Source: Candidatus Litorirhabdus singularis (GTDB taxonomy: Bacteria; Pseudomonadota; Gammaproteobacteria; Pseudomonadales; Halieaceae). Taken from it: DNA of 64,000 bases. The translations under genes were made by a program, and so were the position numbers. The notes beneath the pieces were generated by a model. It worked only from the letters and a program-made list of their open reading frames with translations. It did not search any database and was not told the origin of the DNA. Positions within the stretch are counted from its first letter, which is position 1, and every line of letters starts with the position of its first letter. The DNA lies in assembly GCF_026262625.1 (NCBI RefSeq), contig NZ_SHNN01000001.1:1674001-1738000 (forward strand), written 5' to 3'. This document shows, one piece after another, positions 8,841-17,312 of this stretch.

Positions 8841-8869
8841 ATTTCAGGTATGTGACAGAAATGTTACAG
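8841..8869 (-). promoter_or_regulatory. Pho box (PhoB binding site)
   Basis: On the minus strand three units repeat every 11 bases: CTGTAAC-ATTT, CTGTCAC-ATAC, CTGAAAT. The first two match the PhoB direct-repeat consensus closely, with the usual AT-rich 4-base spacers. It lies 76 bases or more upstream of the porin ATG, so PhoB activation of the porin under phosphate limitation is expected. Confidence 0.85.
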
Positions 8870-8954
8870 GCGCAGGGTATTTATGGGTGCTGGGGAGCTA
8901 ATCGGTCGATCTTGAGGGGGCGGGCCTTGGCTTGCGGCCAGATCACTGACTTAC

Positions 8955-8983
8955 AGGGCCGTAACGACTTAACTCGTCACGGC
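8955..8983. repeat. GC-rich hairpin downstream of the VPLPA-CTERM gene
   Basis: GGCCGTAACGA and TCGTCACGGCC form a near-perfect stem around CTTAAC, about 20 bases after the stop of the minus-strand gene at 9002. It lacks a T-run, so it may mark the transcript end by another mechanism. Confidence 0.45.
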
Positions 8984-9001
8984 CGCTAGAAGACAGCGTT
9001 A

Positions 9002-9874
9002 TCAACGTCTGCGTTTGAGTGCGGTCAGACCTGCGATAGCGGAAGCAAACAGCCAGACTGCGGCAGGCAGCGGTACCGGCGCCAGTGGCAAGCGCATGTC
9101 GTTAACAAAATCCACTGCAAGACGGACCTTGGTTAGATCTACAATCGCGTCACTCCGGGTGAGGGTGATGGTTCCACTAAGCTCCCATTCTTGAGTAACA
9201 AAATCGAGATTATCTCCCAGCAGCCACTGGCCCACGCGGCCCGGGGGGTCTATCAATATGGTGCTCGGCGTTGTCGGCGTTACTGTGCCATTGAGCAGCG
9301 GATCACTGCCGGGGATAATTTCCACGCCGGTCAGTGATAGATTGGACAGCGTCGCACTAGACCCTGCAACTTCCTGGGACCTTAATTGCAACTGGAGTCC
9401 GTTGTATTGCGTTATGGGTGCTATGCCGTCAATGGTCGCGGCGGAAATAGATCCAGGAGCACAATTACCTCCCCAGCATAAAACACTCGGTGATCCGGCA
9501 AGCAGGTCGTCTATGATGAAAGTGAAGTTTCTGCCACCGACCAGGTTGTGCTGGATCGAGAAATTCAACGGCATACCCGACAAATCAGCTGCGTTGCCGA
9601 GGTCGTTAACCAGCGATCGCGAGGGAATCGTTTCCTCTCCCGCTATCAGATATTGGTCATTGGCACGAAAAGGATCGGGGCTTGAAGAAATCAGGTATTC
9701 GAAGCCACTCAATGCTGGCTCGTCAATTTTACCGGTGGGTTTCTCTAACTGAAAGAAGGTCGACCAATCGTTGGTGACCCTCACGGCTGCGGTCGCACTG
9801 GTACTAATAGCGAGCAAACCTAGGGCTGTGCACAGCACCAGAGTAGGTGAGATTTTTTGGTTATTGGATTTCAT
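9002..9874 (-). CDS. VPLPA-CTERM (PEP-CTERM class) secreted protein
   Basis: A 290-residue secreted protein. It has an N-terminal Sec signal (hydrophobic LVLCTALGLLAISTSATA, cleavage near ATA-A) and a C-terminal sorting tail: VPLPAAVWLF at about 266-275, a hydrophobic helix, then KRRR at the very end. In this class the tail is recognised by an exosortase, which is not encoded in the window. The mature part is beta-rich, Ser/Thr/Asn-rich and matches no enzyme I know; one Cys pair (LCWGGNC) may form a disulfide. ATG 9874 has GGAG ten bases upstream. A sigma-54 promoter and a 19-bp upstream element, shared with the gene at 16577, precede it. Confidence 0.88.
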   Translation of the reverse strand: MKSNNQKISPTLVLCTALGLLAISTSATAAVRVTNDWSTFFQLEKPTGKIDEPALSGFEYLISSSPDPFRANDQYLIAGEETIPSRSLVNDLGNAADLSGMPLNFSIQHNLVGGRNFTFIIDDLLAGSPSVLCWGGNCAPGSISAATIDGIAPITQYNGLQLQLRSQEVAGSSATLSNLSLTGVEIIPGSDPLLNGTVTPTTPSTILIDPPGRVGQWLLGDNLDFVTQEWELSGTITLTRSDAIVDLTKVRLAVDFVNDMRLPLAPVPLPAAVWLFASAIAGLTALKRRR

Positions 9875-9987
9875 TTAATATACTCCAAGATTGCATGCGC
9901 ATCTCGGGGCTAACTCAGGTATTCCCTTCCTGCTCAAGCCAGCAAACGCGCTAAACATAAGAATAAAGAAACGAACTTGGATCTTGC

Positions 9988-10003
9988 TGCAATATTCACG
10001 CCA
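9988..10003 (-). promoter_or_regulatory. Sigma-54 (-24/-12) promoter of the VPLPA-CTERM gene
   Basis: Minus-strand TGGCGTGAATATTGCA has GG and GC separated by exactly 10 bases, as sigma-54 RNA polymerase requires. The predicted transcript start is near 9977, giving a leader of about 100 bases before the ATG at 9874. Confidence 0.75.
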
Positions 10004-10065
10004 GAATGGGAAATGCTCTATTTTTCATAGACATGGAAATATCGACTTCACCGGCAAAGCGGCGA

Positions 10066-10084
10066 GTGTAAAAAAACCTGACAC
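10066..10084 (-). promoter_or_regulatory. Conserved inverted repeat (putative activator site)
   Basis: Minus-strand GTGTCAGGTTTTTTTACAC has GTGT/ACAC arms and lies about 62 bases upstream of the -24 element. A 19-bp copy differing at a single position precedes the other VPLPA-CTERM gene at 16414-16432. Position and conservation suggest an enhancer site for a sigma-54 activator, in PEP-CTERM systems usually a PrsR-type response regulator; none is in the window. Confidence 0.65.
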
Positions 10085-10571
10085 TTTGCAGGGTTTTAGA
10101 CGGAGCTGTCCAGCTCGCCTCTGGGCGGACTACTCAAATGCGCGTTCCATGCACATTCAATCGGGCAGTTTCAGCTATTTAGCCCCGCGTTAACCAAACA
10201 AGCACAGTCGCTATCAGGTCACGGAACCAGTCGATAATGGGGTCGAATACTGAGATTTCTTGCTCGTCACGTAATGCGTGCGCCTCGTGAAGAACGTACG
10301 CATAAATCGCCTCCACATCGTACCTCGCTCTGGCTTTGTGGATCCCAGGCGGTGTCACCACTATCTATTTTCCATCGCTGGCCATTTCATGTTTCCGCAG
10401 TCCTGCGCATAACTGTTGAATCGAAGCCATCGGCAGGGTTTTACCAATCTAAGCGCTCAAGATATTGAAAATAGAGTTCGACGCTCTCATGGCACTACAT
10501 TGCAATACCTGCCTAGTCCTTTCATCCCAACACCAAAAGAATGCTGAACCCCCGTCAGGGGTACCCGCAAA

Positions 10572-12290
10572 TTATTGGGTAGTTAACGGGTAGGCCACGC
10601 CTTCGTACACGGTTCCCCAGATTTCGATGTCCTTGAGCCGATGTAATGGGGTTTCGTAAGGATCTTCCTCCAGAACGGTAAAGTCCGCTTTTTTGCCGGG
10701 CTCAATCGAGCCTATTTCACTTTCAAGTCCCAGGCTTCTCGCTGCCTCTATGGTGATTGCCTCCAGAGCCGTCTGCAGGGGAATCACCTGATGCTCGCCC
10801 CACTGATTGCCATCGCTGGCAATTCGGTTTGCGGCAACCCAGGCCAGCGTAAGTGGTTGCAAGGGAGCCATGGTGAAATCAGAATGAAACGAAATACCAA
10901 CCCCAGCTTCTAGCAGTCCTCCAAGTGGAGAAATATCTTCAGCCCTGCTTGGCCCGAGACCGTGTTCAGCGTAGATAGGTGCCAGTTCGTAGAGATAGTA
11001 TGGGTTATTCGAAACCGCGATATCCAATGCCTTGACGCGCGCATGCTGGTCACCTCGGGCGTAGCCGTAGTGCTCCAGTACGATGCGGGGGTGCTGCTGC
11101 GGTTCGGTCCCTCGTAACAACTCTATGTCATCCAGAACTTTGTCGAGGCCCGCATCCCCATTTACGTGAATATGGATGTCCCAGCCAGCGCGCCAGAAAG
11201 TCTGCAGTAGCTTTCGCTGATCTGGCGGAGGAATCATCCACTCGCCGTGATGCCCGTCCAGATAGGGTTCAGTCATCTGCATGAGTTGACTGTAGATTGC
11301 ACCGTCGGCGTAATACTTGACGTGTTTCACAACGCGAATCTTGTCGCCGGATTTACGCAGTAGCTTATCCGCAGCTGCTAGCACCTCATTCACAGAATCG
11401 AGCCGGTTGCTGAGGAACATTGCGTTGGGCACCAAAACAAAGCGATAAGGCTTGTTATACGACTCCCACCTGAGGGTCCAGTACTCAAGGAATGTGCTGA
11501 CTTGCGGAAAGCCTTGCTCCCCGACTGTAGTAACACCCCCCCGATGAATGAGATCACTCATCAGTGACATGCCTTGCAGATAACTGGAGGGAGCCGCGAG
11601 CTTCTTTATCATTGGTTGGCCCAGGGAAAATAGGGCTGCCTCCCAGATATGTCCGTCTTGCCAGTTACTGTGAGGCTCAGCGGCAAAAGCTTCCTTCGAT
11701 AAACCCAGCAGTGCGAGCGCTTTGCTGTTGAAGAACATTTCATGCACCGAACGCTGCCAGAGCATAATCGGCCGCTCAGTGGACACCTGATCAAGTAACG
11801 CTCTGTTCATAGGGCCGTGATACGGCTCATGGTAACCCCATGCCATCAACCACTCATCAGTTGGAATCTGCTGGTCAAGCTGCTTCAGTCTGGCAAGAAA
11901 GGCTTCTGCGCTGCGAACTGGCTCCGAGAGACCCTCTGCCGTCGGCCAAGCCATGGCGGCTACTATTTCCATTGGCAGGATGGTGGCTGCAATAGATGGA
12001 TGCACATGCGGATCTATGAATCCCGGCATGATCACCTTGTCAGCGAAACGATTATCGACACGGGTGTCCTGATCCAGGAATTGTTTCTGTAAGTCAGCTA
12101 GATTTCCTAGCGAGACTATATGATCACCCCGTACGGCTAGTGCCTCAGCCGTGGGGAGCTCTGGATCCATTGTAATAATGCTTCGCGCTGTAAAAATGGT
12201 AACCGTGTCATCGCCTGACCCGGTACAGCCGGAAATTGAACCGAATAGAGTAAAAGCGGCGAGGGCGACTAGTGTGTATAAATTCAACAA
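10572..12290 (-). CDS. Amidohydrolase family 3 lipoprotein (YtcJ-like)
   Basis: A metal-dependent hydrolase of about 572 residues in the amidohydrolase-3 family (N-substituted formamide deformylase/YtcJ type). The metal site begins with GFIDPHVHPS; later metal-ligand regions include HIHVNGDAGLD, VLEHYGY and SFHSDFTMAP. The likely start is TTG 12290, with AAGGAG five bases upstream, giving a lipoprotein signal with lipobox ISGC; the longer GTG start at 12320 would bury it behind a polar extension. The enzyme would then be membrane-anchored facing the periplasm. The substrate is unknown; it stands alone on the minus strand. Confidence 0.86.
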   Translation of the reverse strand: MLNLYTLVALAAFTLFGSISGCTGSGDDTVTIFTARSIITMDPELPTAEALAVRGDHIVSLGNLADLQKQFLDQDTRVDNRFADKVIMPGFIDPHVHPSIAATILPMEIVAAMAWPTAEGLSEPVRSAEAFLARLKQLDQQIPTDEWLMAWGYHEPYHGPMNRALLDQVSTERPIMLWQRSVHEMFFNSKALALLGLSKEAFAAEPHSNWQDGHIWEAALFSLGQPMIKKLAAPSSYLQGMSLMSDLIHRGGVTTVGEQGFPQVSTFLEYWTLRWESYNKPYRFVLVPNAMFLSNRLDSVNEVLAAADKLLRKSGDKIRVVKHVKYYADGAIYSQLMQMTEPYLDGHHGEWMIPPPDQRKLLQTFWRAGWDIHIHVNGDAGLDKVLDDIELLRGTEPQQHPRIVLEHYGYARGDQHARVKALDIAVSNNPYYLYELAPIYAEHGLGPSRAEDISPLGGLLEAGVGISFHSDFTMAPLQPLTLAWVAANRIASDGNQWGEHQVIPLQTALEAITIEAARSLGLESEIGSIEPGKKADFTVLEEDPYETPLHRLKDIEIWGTVYEGVAYPLTTQ

Positions 12291-12599
12291 GGCATCTCCT
12301 TGAAACTGACCTGAGTCCACTTGTTTGGCTTAAAGAGGCCCGGATTCAAAGGACCATGCTAACACGCAGTACTGGCAAGTGAAGTTGTCAAAATTGATAG
12401 ATTCGGGCCATAAATACGTTACCAACATCGCCGACTCTGTTCTTGACGCTTAGCCGTCAACAGTTGGCCAGCGTCTTAAGACTCCGTCAGGGAGTTGGTG
12501 CAATTCTGCATTGCCTCTGTCAGCTTAAGAAAAATCGCTGAAATTTCCTGATAGAATAAAAGACTCTAATGACCCCTATAAAATGATGGAAGCAACAAC
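12291..12599. other. Divergent intergenic region
   Basis: About 310 bases between the minus-strand amidohydrolase and the plus-strand membrane protein. It should hold promoters for both. I found no sigma-54 element or strong operator. Confidence 0.4.
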
Positions 12600-13502
12600 A
12601 TGCCAGAGACGGAATGGGCCTGGGCCTGGAATTGGTGGGGTGCACTGGTCACCATCAATGTAGTGAACCTGATGGCCTGCGGTTTTTTGTTTTCCAGGTC
12701 GTGCCACTCGACTGACAATGAGCACGCACGCTACGACAAGCTTATGAGAAACTTTGGTGCAATCTTCATTATGGTTGCAGTTTACCGCTCTGTCTTCGTC
12801 TCCAGCTACCTGAACCAGTTAGCCTGGTTCGATACACTTGCCAACAGCTCTCTGCTCATTCGGTTTTTTGCTACCTTCGCTGAAATTTCTTTTGCCTCGT
12901 TGATCATGCTGGCACTGTTGCAACTTAATAAAGAAGTTCCCGAGTCTGGCCATGGAGGCTCAGGGCGTCCTCGTTGGTTTTTCTTGGCGAGAACACCTTA
13001 TATACTTTTTTTCTGCATTTTTGTTGCCCAGTTCTTCGCCACCACGGCAGCGATAACTAAGATCGACGTTTTCTTTGCCATTGAGGAGACGCTATGGGGG
13101 ATTGCGTTTGTGTCGATCTTGCCGCTGACCTTGGTCCAGCTTGCAAGAGTCTACTCATATAAGGATGAAAAAACGCGAAAAGAGTTGAAGCTGTATCGGG
13201 TTTTCACCCTGATGATGGCTGTGTTCACGGTTGGCTACTGTGCCTATTCACTGCTGTATCACTTGCCTATTGAAATTTGGCCCCGCGCCATTGCGCATTG
13301 GCAGATGGAGAACCCGACACCGGCCATTAGAACAGGGGCGCAGGCCGTCAGTGATGCGTTTTTCATGGTCAATGAAACCAAGGACCTGGCAACCTGGGGT
13401 GGCTTCGGCTTTCTGATTTGGCACAGCGGCTACTTTAGCCTGTGTGGATGGATGGTACTGTTTCTGATGACGGGTCCCAAGAGGTTGAAAATAAGTCGGT
13501 AG
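12600..13502 (+). CDS. Multi-pass membrane protein of unknown function
   Basis: A 300-residue integral membrane protein with about seven hydrophobic helices (roughly residues 12-32, 53-72, 83-107, 130-150, 160-185, 204-222 and 272-292). I do not recognise the family. The N-terminus is Trp-rich (EWAWAWNWWGALV). Polar His/Glu/Trp residues lie close to predicted helices (IEETLWG, YHLPIEIWPRAIAHW), which would suit a quinone, heme or ligand site, but this is speculative. ATG 12600 has GGAAG upstream. No neighbour points to a role: the flanking genes are on the opposite strand. Confidence 0.8.
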   Translation: MPETEWAWAWNWWGALVTINVVNLMACGFLFSRSCHSTDNEHARYDKLMRNFGAIFIMVAVYRSVFVSSYLNQLAWFDTLANSSLLIRFFATFAEISFASLIMLALLQLNKEVPESGHGGSGRPRWFFLARTPYILFFCIFVAQFFATTAAITKIDVFFAIEETLWGIAFVSILPLTLVQLARVYSYKDEKTRKELKLYRVFTLMMAVFTVGYCAYSLLYHLPIEIWPRAIAHWQMENPTPAIRTGAQAVSDAFFMVNETKDLATWGGFGFLIWHSGYFSLCGWMVLFLMTGPKRLKISR

Positions 13503-13663
13503 TGGTTATCACCGCAGACTTCACTTAATGGGTCAGAGCGGGGTTTCAGAGGCTCTGGCGCGCCAGCAAGGACGCCGCGGAAGATCGACCGGTATAATCA
13601 TGCATTGCCATTATGTGCTCCAGGGCCACTGGGCCGGCCTGAGGTCAGTCAAAGGTTAGCTTG

Positions 13664-14812
13664 TCAGTGCCTTGTAAAGTCCAGCGTGGCTACGGTTTCA
13701 TAATGGAAAGTAGACGGGAACATATCCAGAAGGCTCAAGTGCGATAACGCAAATTTGCCTGTCAGGCTTTGAATGTCGGCGGCAAGCGTCTCAGGATTGC
13801 AGCTGACATAGATCAGGCGTTTTGGCTTTAGTTTCCTAACCCACGAATTGAGTGACGGAAATCCCTTTCGGGGCGGGTCCACCAGCATCAGATCAAATTG
13901 TTTTAGGCGCTGGCGCTGCAGAAAGCGCGGCAGCGCATCATCGTCATACAGGTTCATTGTCATGAAGTCGGCGTGGCTTACACCACTCAAATCGACCATG
14001 CGGCGAGGTACCGGATTTTCGGCGATGATGGGGTTGGACAAATTGCCGCTGCCGGAAAAGACATCCAATACATGCTCAAATGGCACAGCCAGGGCCAGCT
14101 GTTTAACCCTATCAACCAGGATTGTATTTACTGCCTGATTCACTTGGGTAAAGCCACCGTCTGCATAGGGTTTGTCCCAGCTGATATTGACCCGCTCATC
14201 CTGCCAATAAATTTCACAGTGACCGTTGCCGCTGTGTTCCTTGGTCCAGCTCTTGTCTTCATACAAAGCCTTCAGCTGTGCCTGTAACTGCGGCACCAGA
14301 ATCTGGCAATCAGGTATTTCGTTCACTTGATCTGTCAGGCCGTCCAACATGCCAAGGTATTTGTGCCGATAGTGCAGTTGTATTCGGTTGCGATAATGCT
14401 GGCGTTGCGGCGCCTGCACGAGATCGATTCCTGCAGCCGGCAGCTCCAAGTTTTTGAAGCAGTCCTGTAACGCCGACTTTTTAAATGCTAGCTCGGTGGA
14501 GTAATCGGTATGCAGAAAGTGGCAGCCAGGGCAATGCTGAAAATGCCGGCAATCCGGTTCGATGCGCTGGTCCGAGATGCGCTCCAATGCATCGAGCCTG
14601 GCGATGCTAACCTTCCTTTTTTGCTTTAGCACCTGTGCGCTGCCGGTTTCTCCCGGTAAGGTTTTGGCGATAAAACTAATTTCCTCATTCAGCTTGCTGA
14701 CGCCCTGACCGAGGCTATCGATATTCTCGATCTGAAAATCAATTGTTCTTGGCTGGGTACTCCCCGCTTTTTTCTGTTCTCGAAGTCGTCTGCGTTTGGC
14801 CACGGTAATCAC
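13664..14812 (-). CDS. RNA (uracil-C5)-methyltransferase, RlmD/TrmA family, short form
   Basis: A 382-residue class I SAM-dependent tRNA/rRNA m5U methyltransferase. It has an N-terminal TRAM-like domain (DFQIENIDSLGQGVSKL), an iron-sulfur Cys cluster (CRHFQHCPGC, with a fourth Cys in PDCQIL), the substrate motif FTQVNQAVN, SAM motif VLDVFSGSGNLS, LVDPPRKGFP, and the nucleophile region YVSCNPET. The Cys cluster points to an RlmD-like enzyme. Odd: between SGSGNLS and the DPPRKG motif the usual GVE and NA-N segments are missing, so the Rossmann core looks about 30 residues short. The start is GTG 14812 with a weak ribosome site. Confidence 0.85.
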   Translation of the reverse strand: MITVAKRRRLREQKKAGSTQPRTIDFQIENIDSLGQGVSKLNEEISFIAKTLPGETGSAQVLKQKRKVSIARLDALERISDQRIEPDCRHFQHCPGCHFLHTDYSTELAFKKSALQDCFKNLELPAAGIDLVQAPQRQHYRNRIQLHYRHKYLGMLDGLTDQVNEIPDCQILVPQLQAQLKALYEDKSWTKEHSGNGHCEIYWQDERVNISWDKPYADGGFTQVNQAVNTILVDRVKQLALAVPFEHVLDVFSGSGNLSNPIIAENPVPRRMVDLSGVSHADFMTMNLYDDDALPRFLQRQRLKQFDLMLVDPPRKGFPSLNSWVRKLKPKRLIYVSCNPETLAADIQSLTGKFALSHLSLLDMFPSTFHYETVATLDFTRH

Positions 14813-15059
14813 TATCGCTGTATTGAATGACCCATTCTAAAGCGAAACCAAAGCTCTCACCATGCCGGGGGGTTATTGACGGTGGATACCTTTCGCACTG
14901 ATCTACACGTGACCCTGAAGTGGAATATCTGGCGGCTCCCTATAGGAACTGAGTTCGTGGCAGACCAGAGCCCATTGTGCTCTCGTCTTCAGCAGCAGAG
15001 TGCTCGCCTTGAAGGCGCCCTGAGGGTATTCTTGGCGGCTTGTTTACTGGCTGGCTTTT

Positions 15060-16277
15060 ATGAAAATTTCCGTACGTCGCTTCATACCCTTTCGTAAGCG
15101 CGACATTGTCGAGATGCTTCTGCAAAAGCAGCCATATGATGATGACGCTCGATTTCGTCAGTTCTGCGAGATTCTACAAAGTGTTTTCCACTTTGACTAT
15201 CACCGGCGCCTGGAAGATCTTAAAGACGCCTATGCGCCACTGAATCCTGATCGGGATACGCGTGCTCCAGTGGGTATTGCCGAGGCATCTTCCGCCGACT
15301 TCGCGCGGCAAATGGAATCGCTGCTGGAACGAGCCAACTACGACCGGCTGACTGACGCCGACCTGCAGCGCGCGTTCGAAGAAAACTCTCTTTTCAAGCT
15401 GCAGCTGCATGTGGACTTTGATGATTTTGAGGAAGTGCTGCTATTTACTCGTGGCGAATACCAAAAGCAGGAAACGGTTAGTCAGCTGTTCGGCCTGTGG
15501 GCGCAGAGTGTCAGCTTTAGCAATTTTGACCGGGTGGTCATTTACGTAAAACTGAAGGCCGACGCATCGCTGCAGCAGCGTCCGGATCGTACCGGTATCA
15601 CCATGCTGAAGCTGTTTCAGAACGTGCCCAAGGCCGATATTGAGATGCTGTTCCCCAATACCCGGCTCGGTATGCGGATGATTGACAAGCTGATTATCGG
15701 TGTCCCGGCCCTTGCCGGTGGCGTGGTGGCCCTGAGTACCAAAATCGGCGCCTCGATGATCTTGCTGGGAGCACTGGTGGGCTACTGGCTTGGTTTGAGC
15801 GCCGAACCGGTAGAGCTGAGCCGTGCCACCGCATTGGCATTAATAGCCGGGATAGCAGGACTCGGTAGTTTCATCTGGAAACAGTTCAGCAACTTCAAAA
15901 ACCGTAAGCTTCGGTTCCTGCAATCACTGACCGAGAATCTGTATTTCAAGAATCTGGACAACAACGCCGGGGTATTCCATCGTCTGGTTGATGATGCCGA
16001 GGAAGAGGAATGCAAGGAGGCCATACTCGCCTATAGCTTTTTGCTACGTAGTGAGCAACCGCTAACACGCCAACAGCTAGACGCTGCTATCGAGCAGTGG
16101 CTGCAGGACCAGTGGGACTGCACGATTGATTTTGAAATTGATGACGCGCTGGACAAGCTGCGCAAGCTGGGTCTGGTCAGTGGTGAGCAGACTCTGCTCG
16201 CGCTGCCACTGGTCGAGGCCTGCGAGGCACTGGACCAGCGTTGGGACAACTACTTCACCGAGACAGATTACCTGTAA
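15060..16277 (+). CDS. DUF3754 (TMEM143-like) membrane protein
   Basis: A 405-residue protein of the DUF3754 family. The recognisable core is around residues 170-215 (FQNVPKADIEMLFPNTRLGM, then RMIDKLIIGVPALAGG), followed by two membrane helices (about 213-250 and 255-283) and a cytoplasmic C-terminal region of about 120 residues resembling a winged helix. The human relative TMEM143 is mitochondrial; the biochemical role is unknown. It starts at ATG 15060 with a poor ribosome site. Confidence 0.82.
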   Translation: MKISVRRFIPFRKRDIVEMLLQKQPYDDDARFRQFCEILQSVFHFDYHRRLEDLKDAYAPLNPDRDTRAPVGIAEASSADFARQMESLLERANYDRLTDADLQRAFEENSLFKLQLHVDFDDFEEVLLFTRGEYQKQETVSQLFGLWAQSVSFSNFDRVVIYVKLKADASLQQRPDRTGITMLKLFQNVPKADIEMLFPNTRLGMRMIDKLIIGVPALAGGVVALSTKIGASMILLGALVGYWLGLSAEPVELSRATALALIAGIAGLGSFIWKQFSNFKNRKLRFLQSLTENLYFKNLDNNAGVFHRLVDDAEEEECKEAILAYSFLLRSEQPLTRQQLDAAIEQWLQDQWDCTIDFEIDDALDKLRKLGLVSGEQTLLALPLVEACEALDQRWDNYFTETDYL

Positions 16278-16413
16278 GGCCATTGCCAGGCGTAAAACTT
16301 TTCCTCGCTATTCCCTGGCTGGACCGCCATCGAGCTACTGCAGCAGGCCGCAGGAGCAGGGGCTAACAAGCCTCATACTGACAATAAGTGGTCAGCTAAC
16401 GGGTCAGGGGTTG

Positions 16414-16432
16414 GTGTCAGGTTTTTTAACAC
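16414..16432 (+). promoter_or_regulatory. Conserved inverted repeat, second copy
   Basis: GTGTCAGGTTTTTTAACAC matches the element at 10066-10084 in 18 of 19 positions and keeps the GTGT/ACAC arms. It lies about 52 bases upstream of the sigma-54 -24 element of the next gene. Confidence 0.65.
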
Positions 16433-16484
16433 TTATACATCTTCTAATACGGCAGAATGAACTAAGTCATTGATTTATAAGCCA

Positions 16485-16500
16485 TGGCATAGTTGTTGCA
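16485..16500 (+). promoter_or_regulatory. Sigma-54 promoter of second VPLPA-CTERM gene
   Basis: TGGCATAGTTGTTGCA has GG and GC separated by exactly 10 bases. The predicted transcript start is near 16511, which rules out translation starting at 16493 and supports ATG 16577. Confidence 0.78.
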
Positions 16501-16576
16501 TAGGATTAGCTGGTACACAAGCCCGTGGTACTTGGAATTCATTAGACGGGCCATATTCATTTCACGGAGTAGTATT

Positions 16577-17128
16577 ATGACGAGATTACACACAGTAGTG
16601 CTCAGCCTGCTGGGGGGTGCTTTACTTTCAGCTCAAGCCACCGCCGCTACCATCTGGGAGCCCACCGACGTTGATGGCACTGGCAACGTCAACATAGTGC
16701 AGTTCGAACCGATCCTGTCCTTGAATGGTGGCACATTAGCGCTGTTTGAAGACACTGATGCACTGACCGATGCCAACGCTCTTGTTTTAGGATCTGACGG
16801 TGGTATTTTTGCTTTCACCGATAACCTGGACGGCAGCTTTGGTGTAGAGGCATTGGTAGCCAATGTCTCACAAGGCAGCACCACTATAGACGGCAGTCAA
16901 TTTGTACTCGGCGTTAACTGGGGCAACGGATACGTCGCAGATGCTGGTTGGACTCAAAACGGCGGTGATCTAACCACCTTCGTCATTGAGTGGACCGATG
17001 GCCAGAATGCTGGTGCGTCTCTGGCTGTTGACGTGAGCCCGGTGCCACTACCTGCTGCTGCATGGCTTTTCATGTCGGCTGTCGGTGGTATGGTTATCGC
17101 CAAGCGTAAAGCGCCAGTTAAGGCTTAA
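16577..17128 (+). CDS. VPLPA-CTERM (PEP-CTERM class) secreted protein
   Basis: A 183-residue secreted protein with a Sec signal (TVVLSLLGGALLSAQATA) and a C-terminal exosortase tail: VPLPAAAWLFMSAVGG, then AKRKAP. The start is ATG 16577 with GGAGT upstream, downstream of the predicted sigma-54 transcript start. The mature domain of about 130 residues is acidic and beta-rich (repeated TDxDGxxN-like turns such as DVDGTGNVNIV), with no catalytic motif. It is a single-gene unit and probably part of the same extracellular-matrix regulon as the gene at 9002. Confidence 0.88.
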   Translation: MTRLHTVVLSLLGGALLSAQATAATIWEPTDVDGTGNVNIVQFEPILSLNGGTLALFEDTDALTDANALVLGSDGGIFAFTDNLDGSFGVEALVANVSQGSTTIDGSQFVLGVNWGNGYVADAGWTQNGGDLTTFVIEWTDGQNAGASLAVDVSPVPLPAAAWLFMSAVGGMVIAKRKAPVKA

Positions 17129-17135
17129 CCGCAAC

Positions 17136-17190
17136 AAAAAATCACCCCGCTAGAACACCGGCCGCTTGTATAGGCGGCGGGTCTAGCGGG
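17136..17190. terminator. Bidirectional-looking terminator between convergent genes
   Basis: CCCGCTAGA (17146-17154) and TCTAGCGGG (17182-17190) form a perfect 9-bp stem. On the minus strand it is followed by a T-run (complement of 17136-17141), so it ends the minus-strand DUF2855 transcript best; the plus-strand gene ending at 17128 may also use it. Confidence 0.75.
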
Positions 17191-17312
17191 TCTTGGTCAA
17201 TTCCACACTTTGCCTCTTTGTTATATTGCATTCCAGCCCAGCTTACAATCGCATAGCTGTCGCCAAAATAGTCTCTGACCTCAACGCAGCAGCCTGACAT
17301 CAAACCAAGGGG

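Larger units (their letters stand above)
9875..10571. other. Long upstream region of the VPLPA-CTERM gene
   Basis: About 700 bases without a convincing gene. The right-hand part has a 60-codon minus-strand frame (10179-10361) starting at GTG with no good ribosome site; its product ends in a helix-like FDPIIDWFRDLIATVLVWL, so a small membrane-associated peptide is possible but unsupported. The left part holds the sigma-54 promoter (9988-10003) and the inverted repeat (10066-10084) listed separately. Confidence 0.5.

Noticed and set aside
10534-10560. Possible terminator ACCCC...GGGGT after the amidohydrolase gene
   Set aside because: The stem is only five base pairs and the following minus-strand sequence is not a proper T-run.
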